A DNA stretch of 64,000 bases from Candidatus Peregrinibacteria bacterium CG10_big_fil_rev_8_21_14_0_10_36_19 (GCA_002772535.1 PFDP01000015.1:44903-108902), one strand, 5' to 3'. Counted from the first letter of the stretch, positions 1 to 8,150 are shown. Notes: generated by a model from the sequence alone, not told the origin. Program-made: numbers and translations.

Positions 1-760
1 TTAGATTTTTTGAAACCTCATCTGCCGTTTTTCCACGACTATATGAAAGTAAATTTAAAATGTTTTGCTGCTCTGAAGTTAAACTTAGTGGGATAACCAA
101 CTGCTGACTATCTTTGGTTTTTGTGAGATTTAACTCTTCAATAATTTCTTTTGCAGATGAAATTGGGTATGCACCAGATTTTTGAATGAGTTTTAGATTG
201 CCAGAAAAATCTTTGCGATCTAGATCTGCTGGGATTGTAAAAATTTGTCTATTTTGTTCCAAAGCATAGCGGGCAGTGATGAGGGCGCCCGAGGATTCGG
301 GCGCCTGAATTACCAAAGTAGCAAGTGAGAGCCCTGAAACAATTCTGTTTCTTTGAGGAAAAGTAAATTTTGTAGGATGTTGATCTGGCTCAAACTCTGA
401 AATTAATAATCCTTTTTTAGAAATCTCTTCTGCTAAATTTAGGTTTGATCTCGGCCAAATTTTGTTTATTCCGCTACCGAGAACCGCAATGGTTTTTAGA
501 TTATTTTTTAACGCGGCAGCGTGAGCTACTGCATCCACTCCTTGGGCGAGTCCCGAAATAATTGCGATATTGTAATTTGATAATTCTTCAACAATTTTTT
601 CTGTTATGTGTTTTGCATAGTTGGAAATTTTGCGAGTTCCAACTATCGCCAAAGATGGAGTTTTAAGAATTTTAATGTCTCCACGACAGTAAAGTTTCTC
701 TGGTGGATTAGGAATTTCTTTGAGCTGGTTTGGAAAATGTTTTTTAAAAATAATCTGCAT
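1..760 (-). CDS. dprA: DNA processing protein DprA (3' end outside window)
   Basis: DprA loads RecA onto incoming single-stranded DNA during natural transformation. The ORF track misses this gene because its stop lies left of the window. Translating the minus strand from the ATG at 760 gives about 253 residues with the DprA Rossmann core: IVGTRK near residue 40, SGLAQGVDAVAH near 70, GSGINKIWPRSN near 95, FPQRNRIVSGLS near 130 and APESSGALITARYALEQNR near 155. The visible end, LLSYSRGKTADEV, looks like the start of the winged-helix tail. An in-frame stop lies about 36 nt upstream of the ATG, so the N-terminal SAM domain found in many DprA proteins is absent. It lies 43 nt downstream of purM. 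Confidence 0.93.
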   Translation of the reverse strand, partial: MQIIFKKHFPNQLKEIPNPPEKLYCRGDIKILKTPSLAIVGTRKISNYAKHITEKIVEELSNYNIAIISGLAQGVDAVAHAAALKNNLKTIAVLGSGINKIWPRSNLNLAEEISKKGLLISEFEPDQHPTKFTFPQRNRIVSGLSLATLVIQAPESSGALITARYALEQNRQIFTIPADLDRKDFSGNLKLIQKSGAYPISSAKEIIEELNLTKTKDSQQLVIPLSLTSEQQNILNLLSYSRGKTADEVSKNL

Positions 761-802
761 ACAATTTTTGTAGCAGCTAGATTTAAATTTTTTCTAAATT
801 AT

Positions 803-1834
803 TTAAGCAATATTTATAATCCCACTTTGAGTAACCTCACCTATAACTTGAGCTTCAATGTTGTGAGCTTTTGCAGTTGCAATAATTTGATCTACATCGT
901 TAGAAACGATGATCATACCTACTCCCATATTCCATGTACGATAAGCCTCTTCCTTTGAAACATTACCAAGTTCAATTAGTTTTTTCATTACTTCATGAGG
1001 TTCGAAAAGATTGTCTAGATTTGCACCAAAACCATGCTTCTTAAGCAAGCGAGGAAGGTTTCCTGGAATACCTCCACCTGTAACATGCACAATACCTTTT
1101 AAATCTACTTTTGGAGATTCTTCAAAGCGACCATGCAAATCCATAATTAAACTAGTGTAAATTTTTGAAGGTGTTAGTACTACTTCTCCCCATGTCATTT
1201 CATGATCATATTTTTCAAATTCCCAATCTTCACCGTAGGCTTCTTTTAAAATATAGCGAACTAGAGTAAATCCATTTGAACGAATACCTGCTGAACGAAG
1301 TCCTATAATTTTGTCTCCCTCTTTGATGTTTTGACCATTGATAATTTTGTTCTTTTTTACAATGCTCATGGCAGTAGCATTCCATAAATACCCGTTTGTC
1401 ATATCGCTTAACTCTGCAATTTCGCCACCTGGAACCACAATCTTATGTTCTAGGGCAGCTGCTTCGAGTCCCGCCATTAATTGAGTAACTTTTTCGGCAT
1501 CAACTTTATTTACATCTAAAGTGTTGGAAACAGAAATTGTTTCTGCTCCTAAACAAGCTGCATCATCTGCAACCATAGCAACTAGGTCATAACCTAATGT
1601 GTTTAATTTACCAATTTTTTCGGCAACTTTAATTTTTGTTCCAACTCCGTCGTCATTCTGGATCAAGAAAAAATCACCCATATCAAGAGCTCCAGCAAAT
1701 CCGCCTTCGTCTAAAACTGGCTCACCTATCATACCTCTTCTGCCAATAAATGTGTTTTTAGCAGCAGTGTAGGCAATTTGCGAACACTTGTCTCCTAGTT
1801 CAATATTTACACCTGATTCTTCGTATGTAGCCAT
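803..1834 (-). CDS. purM: Phosphoribosylformylglycinamidine cyclo-ligase (AIR synthetase)
   Basis: This enzyme makes aminoimidazole ribonucleotide from FGAM and ATP in purine synthesis. At 343 residues it has the usual PurM length. Recognised blocks are YEESGVNIELGD at the N-terminus, DDGVGTK near residue 62, GYDLVAMVADDAACLGA near 82, VVPGGEIAEL near 135, GIRSNGFTLVR near 183 and HVTGGGIPGNLPR near 252. The usual TDGVGTK motif reads DDGVGTK and the usual GGETAE reads GGEIAE, so it is somewhat divergent. No other de novo purine gene is in the window; guaA lies 31 kb away. It starts 3 nt after the end of ftsE, so the two are probably co-transcribed. Confidence 0.88.
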   Translation of the reverse strand: MATYEESGVNIELGDKCSQIAYTAAKNTFIGRRGMIGEPVLDEGGFAGALDMGDFFLIQNDDGVGTKIKVAEKIGKLNTLGYDLVAMVADDAACLGAETISVSNTLDVNKVDAEKVTQLMAGLEAAALEHKIVVPGGEIAELSDMTNGYLWNATAMSIVKKNKIINGQNIKEGDKIIGLRSAGIRSNGFTLVRYILKEAYGEDWEFEKYDHEMTWGEVVLTPSKIYTSLIMDLHGRFEESPKVDLKGIVHVTGGGIPGNLPRLLKKHGFGANLDNLFEPHEVMKKLIELGNVSKEEAYRTWNMGVGMIIVSNDVDQIIATAKAHNIEAQVIGEVTQSGIINIA

Positions 1835-1837
1835 AGT

Positions 1838-2512
1838 TTATTTGTAAGTTGCGTTCTTTTTATCGCTTATTAACTTGCCGCGGTCAAGAGTAATTACCCT
1901 CTTTTTAATACCATTAACAATTTCTTTGTTGTGTGTAGCAAGAATTACTGTAGTGCCGTAGCTATTTATTTTTAACAATAGTTTGGCTAGAGCTAGGGCA
2001 TTTTCTGGGTCTAGATTACCTGTTGGCTCATCTGCAATTAACAATTCTGGGTTGTGAACTAATGCCCTTGCTAAGGCTGTCCTTTGCCTTTCTCCTCCTG
2101 AAAGTTGACGAGGAAATTGATTACGCTTTGTTTCTAGTCCAACCAATTTTAAAACTTCTACAGTACGCTTTTGAATAAAATCGTCTGTCATGCCATTTAC
2201 TTCTAGAGCAAAAGCTACATTTTCAAATACAGTTTTTTGAGGTAATAATTTGTAATCTTGAAAAACAATACCAATCTTTCTGCGGTACGCTTGAATTTCT
2301 GAAGATTTAAGTTTTGGAATTTCTAAATTATCTACATTAAGCATTCCCGAATCAATTGTTTTGGCACCGATTAGTGCATGAATTAATGTTGTTTTACCTG
2401 CACCAGAAGAGCCAACAATAGAAACAAACTCACCTCCATCAATACGAAAAGAAACGTCGTCTAAGACTTTTTCTTTGCCATATTTTTTACTAACATTTTC
2501 TACTATTATCAT
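1838..2512 (-). CDS. ftsE: Cell-division ABC ATPase FtsE
   Basis: FtsE is the cytoplasmic ATPase that, with FtsX, regulates peptidoglycan hydrolases at the septum. The 224-residue product has Walker A GSSGAGKTT near residue 35, a Q-loop in VFQDYKLLP, the signature LSGGERQR near 137, Walker B LLIADEPTGNLD near 157 and the H-loop in ILATHN. The DYKLLP wording after the Q-loop and the short length favour FtsE over LolD-type exporters. FtsX is not adjacent: upstream is a Xer recombinase and downstream is purM. An ATPase of another MacB/LolD-type exporter cannot be fully excluded. Confidence 0.85.
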   Translation of the reverse strand: MIIVENVSKKYGKEKVLDDVSFRIDGGEFVSIVGSSGAGKTTLIHALIGAKTIDSGMLNVDNLEIPKLKSSEIQAYRRKIGIVFQDYKLLPQKTVFENVAFALEVNGMTDDFIQKRTVEVLKLVGLETKRNQFPRQLSGGERQRTALARALVHNPELLIADEPTGNLDPENALALAKLLLKINSYGTTVILATHNKEIVNGIKKRVITLDRGKLISDKKNATYK

Positions 2513-2551
2513 GGTTGTAAGTGTACCTGTGGAGGGTGAGAAAGTAAAATA

Positions 2552-3460
2552 TTAGCGATGAAATTTGTCGTGGATTTCCCTTAATTTTTTATCGGTAATG
2601 TGAGTATAAATTTGGGTTGTAGTTATGGAGCTGTGTCCAAGCATTTCTTGCACCGAGCGAATGTCTGCTCCATTTATTAAAAGCTCGGTGGCATAACTAT
2701 GACGCAAAGTATGCGGTGTAACTTTCTTTATTATCCCTGCTTTGAGAGCGTATTTCCTAACAATATTTTCTATACTTACTGTGGAAAGGCGGCGGCTTTC
2801 ATCGTCTAGCACATCCTCTTTTTTTACATTGCGACCATCGTTTATTATTAGTGGTTTGTAGTTGTCGTCTCGGTGTCTTAAATAAGTTGAAATTGCGTCA
2901 GCGGCTTTTTTGGAAAGAAAAACAATTCTAGGCTTTCTTCCCTTACCTCTAACCATAAATTCCCGCCTTTTTAGATCTACCTGATCTCTATTTAAGTTGT
3001 GTAATTCGCTAACACGAAGGCCTGTGGAATAGAGTGTTTCTAAAATAACTGTGTCTCTCAATCCTGATTTGCTGGTTTTATCCACTGCCTGAAAAATGCG
3101 AGTTAGCTCTTCTCTGCTTATTACTTCCACTGTTCTTTCTGGCACTTTTGCGAGTTCAATTTTTTCTGGAGCCAAAGTTTTTATATCATTTCTAATTAGA
3201 TATTTTAGGAAAGCTCTTAACGCAATAATGTGATAATTCTGTGTTTTAAGACTGAGTTTTTCTTCGCGATCGTTAACCAGTCTGTTTAAGTAAAGTCTAT
3301 AATTTTGGACTTTTTGAAGTGTAACTTTTTTAGGATCAAAAGGTTCAGCCAAAAAATCCTCAAATCTTTTGAGGTAGTGTCTATAATTTTCAAGAGTCTT
3401 GGGAGATTTATTTTTTGTGATCTCCAGATATTCTAAAAAATTATCGACTTGTTTACTCAT
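2552..3460 (-). CDS. xerD: Tyrosine recombinase XerC/XerD family
   Basis: This is probably the chromosome-dimer resolvase acting at a dif site. The 302-residue protein has the N-terminal SAM-like core-binding domain (VDNFLEYLEITKNKSPKTLENY) and a C-terminal catalytic domain. The catalytic set is visible: Arg in STGLRVSEL, Lys in VRGKGRKPRIV, HTLRHSYATELL, and GHSSITTTQIYTH with the nucleophilic Tyr. Length and motif spacing match chromosomal Xer proteins rather than phage integrases. Its ATG overlaps the stop of the upstream 97-residue gene (ATGAGTAA), indicating translational coupling. XerC and XerD cannot be told apart here, and many CPR genomes have one Xer. Confidence 0.87.
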   Translation of the reverse strand: MSKQVDNFLEYLEITKNKSPKTLENYRHYLKRFEDFLAEPFDPKKVTLQKVQNYRLYLNRLVNDREEKLSLKTQNYHIIALRAFLKYLIRNDIKTLAPEKIELAKVPERTVEVISREELTRIFQAVDKTSKSGLRDTVILETLYSTGLRVSELHNLNRDQVDLKRREFMVRGKGRKPRIVFLSKKAADAISTYLRHRDDNYKPLIINDGRNVKKEDVLDDESRRLSTVSIENIVRKYALKAGIIKKVTPHTLRHSYATELLINGADIRSVQEMLGHSSITTTQIYTHITDKKLREIHDKFHR

Positions 3461-3746
3461 TTATTAGATCTCTAAGTTTTGAAAAAAAGTTGTTGAGGAT
3501 AACCTCACTTTCATCGTCTGTAACCTCACTAAAAATATTTGATTCTATGTCGTTAAGTTTAATGTTGAACTCTGTTACTTCTTCTTCACAGTTTTCATTT
3601 TGAGCGCGTTTTTTAATAATTGTATTAGAAAGTTTCACAAGGCTTTCTAAGATGTCTTGCATCTCCTTTCTTAATTCTCCATATACAGGAGTTAAAACCT
3701 GAAATACCTGTTGAGCTGCTGGCGAAAGATTAGATTGATTGTCCAT
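3453..3746 (-). CDS. Small hypothetical protein coupled to Xer gene
   Basis: No family recognised. The ORF track starts it at 3827, but that would overlap the divergent dGTPase gene, so the internal ATG at 3746 (MDNQSNLSPAAQQ) is preferred, giving 97 residues. The product is acidic and helical-looking, with a heptad-like stretch around YGELRKEMQDILESLVKLSNTI, so it may form a short coiled coil. Its stop codon overlaps the Xer ATG by 8 nt, so both are probably translated from one message. A role linked to the recombinase is inference from position only. Confidence 0.65.
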   Translation of the reverse strand: MDNQSNLSPAAQQVFQVLTPVYGELRKEMQDILESLVKLSNTIIKKRAQNENCEEEVTEFNIKLNDIESNIFSEVTDDESEVILNNFFSKLRDLINE

Positions 3747-3800
3747 ATTTTGTTTTAAATTCGATATTATTGTATCATTAAGATCTCCTAACTTCAAACT

Positions 3801-4931
3801 ATGGTAAGCAAAGAACAGTTGGAACAAAATGAGAGAAATAGTTTGGCAACTTATGCAGTAAAAAGTGCTGACAGTACTGGAAGAAAATATGAAGAAAAAT
3901 CTGGATCAACTCGTTTAAATTTTCAAAAAGATAAAGACAGAGTAATTCATTGTAAGGCTTTTAGAAGACTAGATGAGAAAACTCAAGTGTTTATAGCCGG
4001 TAGTGGAGATCATTATCGTACTAGGCTTACTCACACAATTGAAGTTTCACAAATTGCGCGTGATTTAGCTAGAAGGTTGGGGCTAAATGAGGATTTATGT
4101 GAAGTGATTGCATTGGCTCATGATCTTGGCCACCCACCTTTTGGTCATGGAGGGGAAGATGCATTGGATCAGATGATGAGAAAATATGGTGGAACATTTG
4201 AACACAATGAACAAAGTAGAAGAATTGTGGAAGTTTTGGAAAAAAGATATCCCAATTTTGATGGACTTAATTTAACTCATGAAGTTTTAGATGGATTAAT
4301 TAAGCATCAAACTGCATTTGATCAAGCTGGTAAAAAATTTGAAAAAGCTGCTCATTTAGAGGCACAGGTGGTAAATATTGCCGATGAAATTGCATACACA
4401 AATCATGATATGGATGATGGTTTGAGATCTGGACTTATTAGTGTTGATGGTTTAAAAGTTTTTAAAATATGGCAATTGGCTGAGGAAGTTGTGCGAAAAG
4501 AATATGATTTAATTTTGGATGCAGACGTTTTTATAGCAAGAGTAATTAGTACAATAATTTCCCTCATGATTGAGGATTTGTGCTTACAAACAACTAAAAA
4601 CTTGGAAGAGTTTAAGATTGAAAGTGTTGAAGATGTAAAAAACTTTGAAGGTGTTTTGGCGAGTTTTAGTAATGAAATGAAGGAAATGGTGGCAGAGCTA
4701 AGAAACTTTTTGTTTAACAATTTTTACATGAATCCTGAAATTAATAGTTTGGTTACTAAAGGACAGGTGATGATAAAAAAATTATTTGAATTCTATATGG
4801 CTCACCCAAACGCTTTTCCTATGGAGAAATTTTTAAGAGATGAGGAAGGCATTGAAGTAGCGGTGAAAGATTATATTGCTGGAATGACAGATGGCTTCTT
4901 GACTAGTGAATTTGAAAAACATATAGTGTAA
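3801..4931 (+). CDS. dgt: dGTP triphosphohydrolase-like HD-domain protein
   Basis: Enzymes of this family hydrolyse dNTPs to nucleoside and triphosphate and so trim dNTP pools. The 376-residue protein has a typical N-terminus with KDRVIHCKAFRRLDEKTQV near residue 45, the first HD histidine in YRTRLTHTIEVSQIA near 75, and the paired histidine-aspartate block LAHDLGHPPFGHGGEDAL near 105. A further metal-site segment, VVNIADEIAYTNHDMDDGL, lies near 190. The start has no Shine-Dalgarno. It is divergent from the Xer operon and 21 nt upstream of nrdR, which also controls deoxynucleotide supply. Confidence 0.9.
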   Translation: MVSKEQLEQNERNSLATYAVKSADSTGRKYEEKSGSTRLNFQKDKDRVIHCKAFRRLDEKTQVFIAGSGDHYRTRLTHTIEVSQIARDLARRLGLNEDLCEVIALAHDLGHPPFGHGGEDALDQMMRKYGGTFEHNEQSRRIVEVLEKRYPNFDGLNLTHEVLDGLIKHQTAFDQAGKKFEKAAHLEAQVVNIADEIAYTNHDMDDGLRSGLISVDGLKVFKIWQLAEEVVRKEYDLILDADVFIARVISTIISLMIEDLCLQTTKNLEEFKIESVEDVKNFEGVLASFSNEMKEMVAELRNFLFNNFYMNPEINSLVTKGQVMIKKLFEFYMAHPNAFPMEKFLRDEEGIEVAVKDYIAGMTDGFLTSEFEKHIV

Positions 4932-4952
4932 TTCGTCTAACTAAAGCTATTT

Positions 4953-5402
4953 ATGCTGTGTCCAAAATGCAAAAACAGAGATACTAAGGTCCTTGATTCC
5001 CGTGAAACAGATGGCTACAAAGCCGTCCGTAGAAGGCGTGAGTGTGAAACTTGTGAATATAGATTCACCACTTTTGAGCGTATTGAAACTAATAAATTTT
5101 TGGTTGTGAAGCGTGATGGGGTTAGAGAAAATTATGATAGAGAAAAACTTGAAAAAGGAATTTGGATTGCGTGCCAAAAACGAAAAGTAACTGAACAGCA
5201 AATAAGTAGCATGCTTGATGAACTGGAAGAAGCTTGGTCTGCGCTTGGGAAAGAAGTTTCCAGTAAAGTAATTGGAGACAATGTAATGGATGCACTTAAA
5301 GATATAGACGAAGTTGCATACATAAGATTTGTTTCTGTTTGCAGACAATTTAAAGATTTGGAAAGTTTCAAAAAGGAATTGGATAGTTTAAAGGGGAAAT
5401 AG
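4953..5402 (+). CDS. nrdR: Transcriptional repressor NrdR
   Basis: NrdR senses ATP/dATP and represses ribonucleotide reductase genes. The 149-residue protein has the N-terminal zinc ribbon (CPKC near residues 3-6 and CETCEYRF near 31), the motif VLDSRETDGYKAVRRRREC between them, and an ATP-cone starting at VVKRDGVRENYDREKL near 51 and ending at VRFVSVCRQF-like IRFVSVCRQF. It directly follows the dGTPase gene, so the two probably form a dNTP-control unit. No ribonucleotide reductase gene and no NrdR box were seen in this window. Confidence 0.96.
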   Translation: MLCPKCKNRDTKVLDSRETDGYKAVRRRRECETCEYRFTTFERIETNKFLVVKRDGVRENYDREKLEKGIWIACQKRKVTEQQISSMLDELEEAWSALGKEVSSKVIGDNVMDALKDIDEVAYIRFVSVCRQFKDLESFKKELDSLKGK

Positions 5403-5452
5403 GATGTCATGAGAGTTTAAGAGTGCTAATTTTATGCGATAAGGAGGGGCTG

Positions 5453-6400
5453 CTATTTATTTTGCCGCGCCCTTCTATATTCGACATCAAATTTACAAAT
5501 CTTGCCACCCAAGTCTATCCGCCACTTTTTCGGCTCATTTTCAACCGCGACTACTCCATTATGCATAAATTCATGATGAATTTTGCAAAGTGGGATCAGG
5601 TTTTTGTGGTTTCTCGTATGCGCGAAATAATCTTGATGATGTAGATGCTCATATGATTTTGTGCAGTTTGGATAAGCACATTTTCCATTGGTTTTTGATA
5701 TGGCTTTTTTGCGGATTTTTGCTGGGATGTATCGTGAAACTGGAATGTGTTCTCCCGAAGGGGCTTTGATGGGGTGGCTTTTCGTTGGCTGTGCGTCTGC
5801 GGGATTTTCGGCTTCGGAAAGCTGTTTTTTGTTTTTAGATTTTTCATCCCCGGGGATATTCTGGACTTTTTTGATAGATTGTTTCATAGCATCCTTGTGC
5901 GCTAAGTGCGCTTTGAATATAGCTTTTAGGGCTTCTTCATCACCATCAATCCCTAATTTCTCCTTAATTTTCCCAAACAAAAATTGCATTTCCGCGTCCA
6001 ACTCCACGCTAACCTTCTTCACAGAATTCCCGCGAAGTTCCTTAGAAAGCTCCTGCAGTGCAGGCTTGCTCATATGTTTTACTTTGTCCGCTAGGGCTGC
6101 GTCATTTTGGGCATTCGCAATTGTCGCAAAAAGCGCGACCTTATGCACACCCGCTTCTTTTAGAGCTTCTTTTAACTTCGGTGCTTCTACCAATTTTTCC
6201 TCCACCCACAGCGCTTTTTGCACAACTGCATAGCTCAAGCCGGCATATTTACAAGCATACTCATAAACCGAAGCACAGCCATAATCCTTATATATTTTGA
6301 GGCGATCTATCTCAGGCAGCATAGCCACCAACTCATTTACAATCCTCCGATTCTCCTTTCCAAGCGCACAAAACCTCACATGAATCTCTCTATTTGTCAT
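5453..6400 (-). CDS. HNH endonuclease, DUF222-like (copy 1)
   Basis: A 315-residue protein with a helical N-terminal half (YEYACKYAGLSYAVVQKAL near 45), a variable lysine- and proline-rich linker near 185-225, and a C-terminal HNH nuclease: CAYPNCTKSYEHLHHQDY near 245 followed by LIPLCKIHHEFMHNG near 272. The paired cysteines and His-His set match zinc-stabilised HNH domains. Its first codons and about 300 bp upstream are repeated, inverted, at the right edge of the window, and a related gene lies at 51237-52133, so this is a multi-copy family. G+C looks higher than in the neighbours. A selfish or mobile role is inference; the target is unknown. Confidence 0.85.
   Translation of the reverse strand: MTNREIHVRFCALGKENRRIVNELVAMLPEIDRLKIYKDYGCASVYEYACKYAGLSYAVVQKALWVEEKLVEAPKLKEALKEAGVHKVALFATIANAQNDAALADKVKHMSKPALQELSKELRGNSVKKVSVELDAEMQFLFGKIKEKLGIDGDEEALKAIFKAHLAHKDAMKQSIKKVQNIPGDEKSKNKKQLSEAENPADAQPTKSHPIKAPSGEHIPVSRYIPAKIRKKAISKTNGKCAYPNCTKSYEHLHHQDYFAHTRNHKNLIPLCKIHHEFMHNGVVAVENEPKKWRIDLGGKICKFDVEYRRARQNK
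5846..5857. repeat. ATCCCCGGGGAT palindrome inside HNH copy 1
   Basis: Perfect 12-bp GC-rich palindrome within the HNH coding sequence, encoding part of NIPGDE. The same palindrome recurs at 6766-6777 and 63689-63700, with a one-mismatch version at 52437-52448, always close to an HNH gene. Confidence 0.8.
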
Positions 6401-6630
6401 AAAATTTTAGGTTATGAAGTGCCCTAAACATTAGCAAAAATCTTCAGAAAAATCAAGCCAAAACCCGCAGCAGAAAGCCAAAAATCCATAGTTTTTAACG
6501 CTGAGAAATAGCCCCCTGAAACACCATAAAAGCCCTCTGACGCGTGCCCCCACATACTTCCATCACAAAACTCAAAAAATCTAACTTCGCCCCCGCTTCC
6601 CCACGAAAAAAATCACCAAAATCCATCCCA

Positions 6631-6800
6631 GGGATATATTAGGCATTTCCGCCAAAATATTGCATAATCTACCCCCAAACCTGCCCGCCTCAGGAGGGGA
6701 TATATTAGGCGTTTCCACCAAAATGTTGCATAATCTACCCCCCAATAAATCCGCCAAAAATTCCATCCCCGGGGATATATTAGGCGTTTTTGCTGAATTA
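6631..6800. repeat. Three imperfect tandem repeats
   Basis: Units begin with GATATATTAGGC at 6633, 6699 and 6775 (spacing 66 and 76 bp). Units 1 and 2 continue with a shared block that includes GCATAATCTACCCCC. Unit 3 is more degenerate. A related sequence lies near 63655-63690. They are too few, too divergent and too unevenly spaced for a CRISPR array. Confidence 0.75.
6766..6777. repeat. ATCCCCGGGGAT palindrome upstream of HNH copy 1
   Basis: Perfect 12-bp palindrome at the junction of repeat units 2 and 3, identical to those at 5846 and 63689. Confidence 0.8.
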
Positions 6801-6887
6801 TTATGTAATCATACTTGCGAAAATTAAGTCCAAATCTACATGGATCGCGGGACGAAGTGTCACCATTTCCTCTCCACATCTAAGCTC

Positions 6888-6916
6888 TTGACTCACACGG
6901 CTCGATATTGTATAAT
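6888..6916 (+). promoter_or_regulatory. Sigma70-type promoter of the L,D-transpeptidase gene
   Basis: TTGACT, a 17-bp spacer and TATAAT. Transcription would begin near 6923, leaving a leader of about 22 nt that is A-rich (AAAACAAAAATAT) and lacks a Shine-Dalgarno. Confidence 0.8.
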
Positions 6917-6944
6917 GTTATATTAAAAACTAAAACAAAAATAT

Positions 6945-8048
6945 ATGTCAGTAAAACGTTTATTATTTTCAATCTTGGGTTCTGCCCTCGTTAGCGCGTT
7001 TCTTATGAATGCGGCTTTTGCAGATAGTAAAGTTTTGCGTGTTTCCACAGTTAATCATGATGATTTTGAGGCTGTGAAAGTAAAAGTTGCTGGTCAGGAT
7101 TTTGTGCATACGGTAAATGAAAAATGTGATTTCGAATATCCGGATGAAAAACTTTATAAGAGCCAAGTGGTTTCAGTTAGGCGAAAATTGCAAGTAGATG
7201 AAGGGGAAACTTTTAGAATCAAAGCTTTCCTACTAAATACAGGAAATACGCCTTGGTTTTCTAAAAAAAGTAATTGTGATGGTCCTAAAATGTCACTTGG
7301 TACTGATTTAGAAAGAGATAGAGATAGTGAACTTTATAGCAAAGATTTAGAAGGCTGGGATGGTGCAAATAGAATTTTTATGGATCAGTTAAGAGTTGAT
7401 CCAGGAGAAGTAGCATCTTTCACTTTTTATGCCAAAGCTCCAAACAGAGATGATATTTTAAAGGAATATTTTACACCTGTACTCGAAGGTATCGAATGGA
7501 TAGATGATTCTAACTTCAGTGTAGAAGTAGTTAGTGGGGATGTTAATGATAGTCCACTGGATATACGCAGAAAACTTAATTACAAATCTTTGAGTGGTTA
7601 TGCCAGTGATATTAATTTAGCTGGAAATAGAGAAATTTATGTAGATTTGAGTAAACAACAATTATACGCTGTTTTGGACGATAAAATTGTTCGTCAATTT
7701 ACAATTAGTTCTGGTGCGTACGATACACCTACACCTATTGGAGATTTCAAAGTTACTCTAAAACAAGAAGTGAGAGTTGGCAGTAAACCTCCTCACTATA
7801 TAATGCCTAAGTTTATGTGGTTTAAGAGTGGAGGATACGGTTTCCATGCCTTACCGAGTTTAAGAACTGACGGTGGTGCATTTTGGACAGAAGCTGTTAA
7901 TCATATTGGTCGTCCTGTGAGTCATGGTTGTATAAGACTTTTACCAGAAGATGCTGATTTCTTATTTGAATTTACAACTTTAGAAGATACGAAAGTTTCT
8001 ATTAGAAGAAAACAGGATCAAAAGGTTTCTGAATTAGAGAAAGTGTAA
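6945..8048 (+). CDS. Secreted L,D-transpeptidase (YkuD family)
   Basis: These enzymes make 3-3 peptidoglycan cross-links or attach proteins to the wall, using a catalytic cysteine. The 367-residue protein starts with a signal peptide (MSVKRLLFSILGSALVSAF, cleavage likely after AFA near residue 26). A beta-rich N-terminal domain of about 190 residues precedes the YkuD domain, which opens at EIYVDLSKQQLYAVL near 230. The active-site segment is AVNHIGRPVSHGCIRL near 325-340. It has its own strong promoter and a strong terminator at 8068-8104, so it is probably monocistronic. Confidence 0.92.
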   Translation: MSVKRLLFSILGSALVSAFLMNAAFADSKVLRVSTVNHDDFEAVKVKVAGQDFVHTVNEKCDFEYPDEKLYKSQVVSVRRKLQVDEGETFRIKAFLLNTGNTPWFSKKSNCDGPKMSLGTDLERDRDSELYSKDLEGWDGANRIFMDQLRVDPGEVASFTFYAKAPNRDDILKEYFTPVLEGIEWIDDSNFSVEVVSGDVNDSPLDIRRKLNYKSLSGYASDINLAGNREIYVDLSKQQLYAVLDDKIVRQFTISSGAYDTPTPIGDFKVTLKQEVRVGSKPPHYIMPKFMWFKSGGYGFHALPSLRTDGGAFWTEAVNHIGRPVSHGCIRLLPEDADFLFEFTTLEDTKVSIRRKQDQKVSELEKV

Positions 8049-8067
8049 AGTAATTTTTTATTGGTGG

Positions 8068-8104
8068 GCGCGGATTTATTTTATGGAAAATCCGCGCTTT
8101 TTTG
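8068..8104 (+). terminator. Intrinsic terminator after L,D-transpeptidase gene
   Basis: A 10-bp perfect stem (GCGCGGATTT with AAATCCGCGC) and a 10-nt loop, followed by a run of seven T. Confidence 0.9.
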
Positions 8105-8130
8105 TTGTTTTAAAAATTTGAATACGGGGA

Positions 8131-8136
8131 TATAAT
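8131..8136 (+). promoter_or_regulatory. Minus-10 element of the helicase gene
   Basis: TATAAT ends 15 nt before the ATG at 8151, so the predicted leader is under 10 nt. No convincing -35 was found 17 bp upstream. Confidence 0.55.
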
Positions 8137-8150
8137 GTTGCTCCAAAACT

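Larger units (their letters stand above)
6401..6944. repeat. Intergenic repeat region upstream of HNH copy 1
   Basis: A 544-bp stretch without a credible gene. The part next to the HNH start (about 6401-6800) is homologous, in inverted orientation, to 63655-63951 upstream of the third HNH copy: shared blocks include GGGCACTTCATAACC, the segment around CAGCGTTAAAAACT and the segment around CGTCAGAGGGCTTTT. It also holds three tandem units and one ATCCCCGGGGAT palindrome. The last 60 bp carry the promoter of the L,D-transpeptidase gene. The minus-strand ORFs at 6581-6766 and 6613-6879 are translations of these repeats and are not called as genes. Confidence 0.8.

Noticed and set aside
5688-6233. 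181-aa plus-strand ORF antisense to the HNH gene
   Set aside because: Shadow frame: Ser/Phe/Cys-rich translation with no recognised domain, while the minus frame encodes a clear HNH protein.
6631-6800. Possible CRISPR array
   Set aside because: Only three units, imperfect and unevenly spaced, with no constant spacer length and no cas gene nearby.
6581-6879. Minus-strand ORFs with repeated LIYP/VDYA peptides
   Set aside because: They are translations of the tandem DNA repeats. They lack plausible starts and their frames shift between repeat copies.
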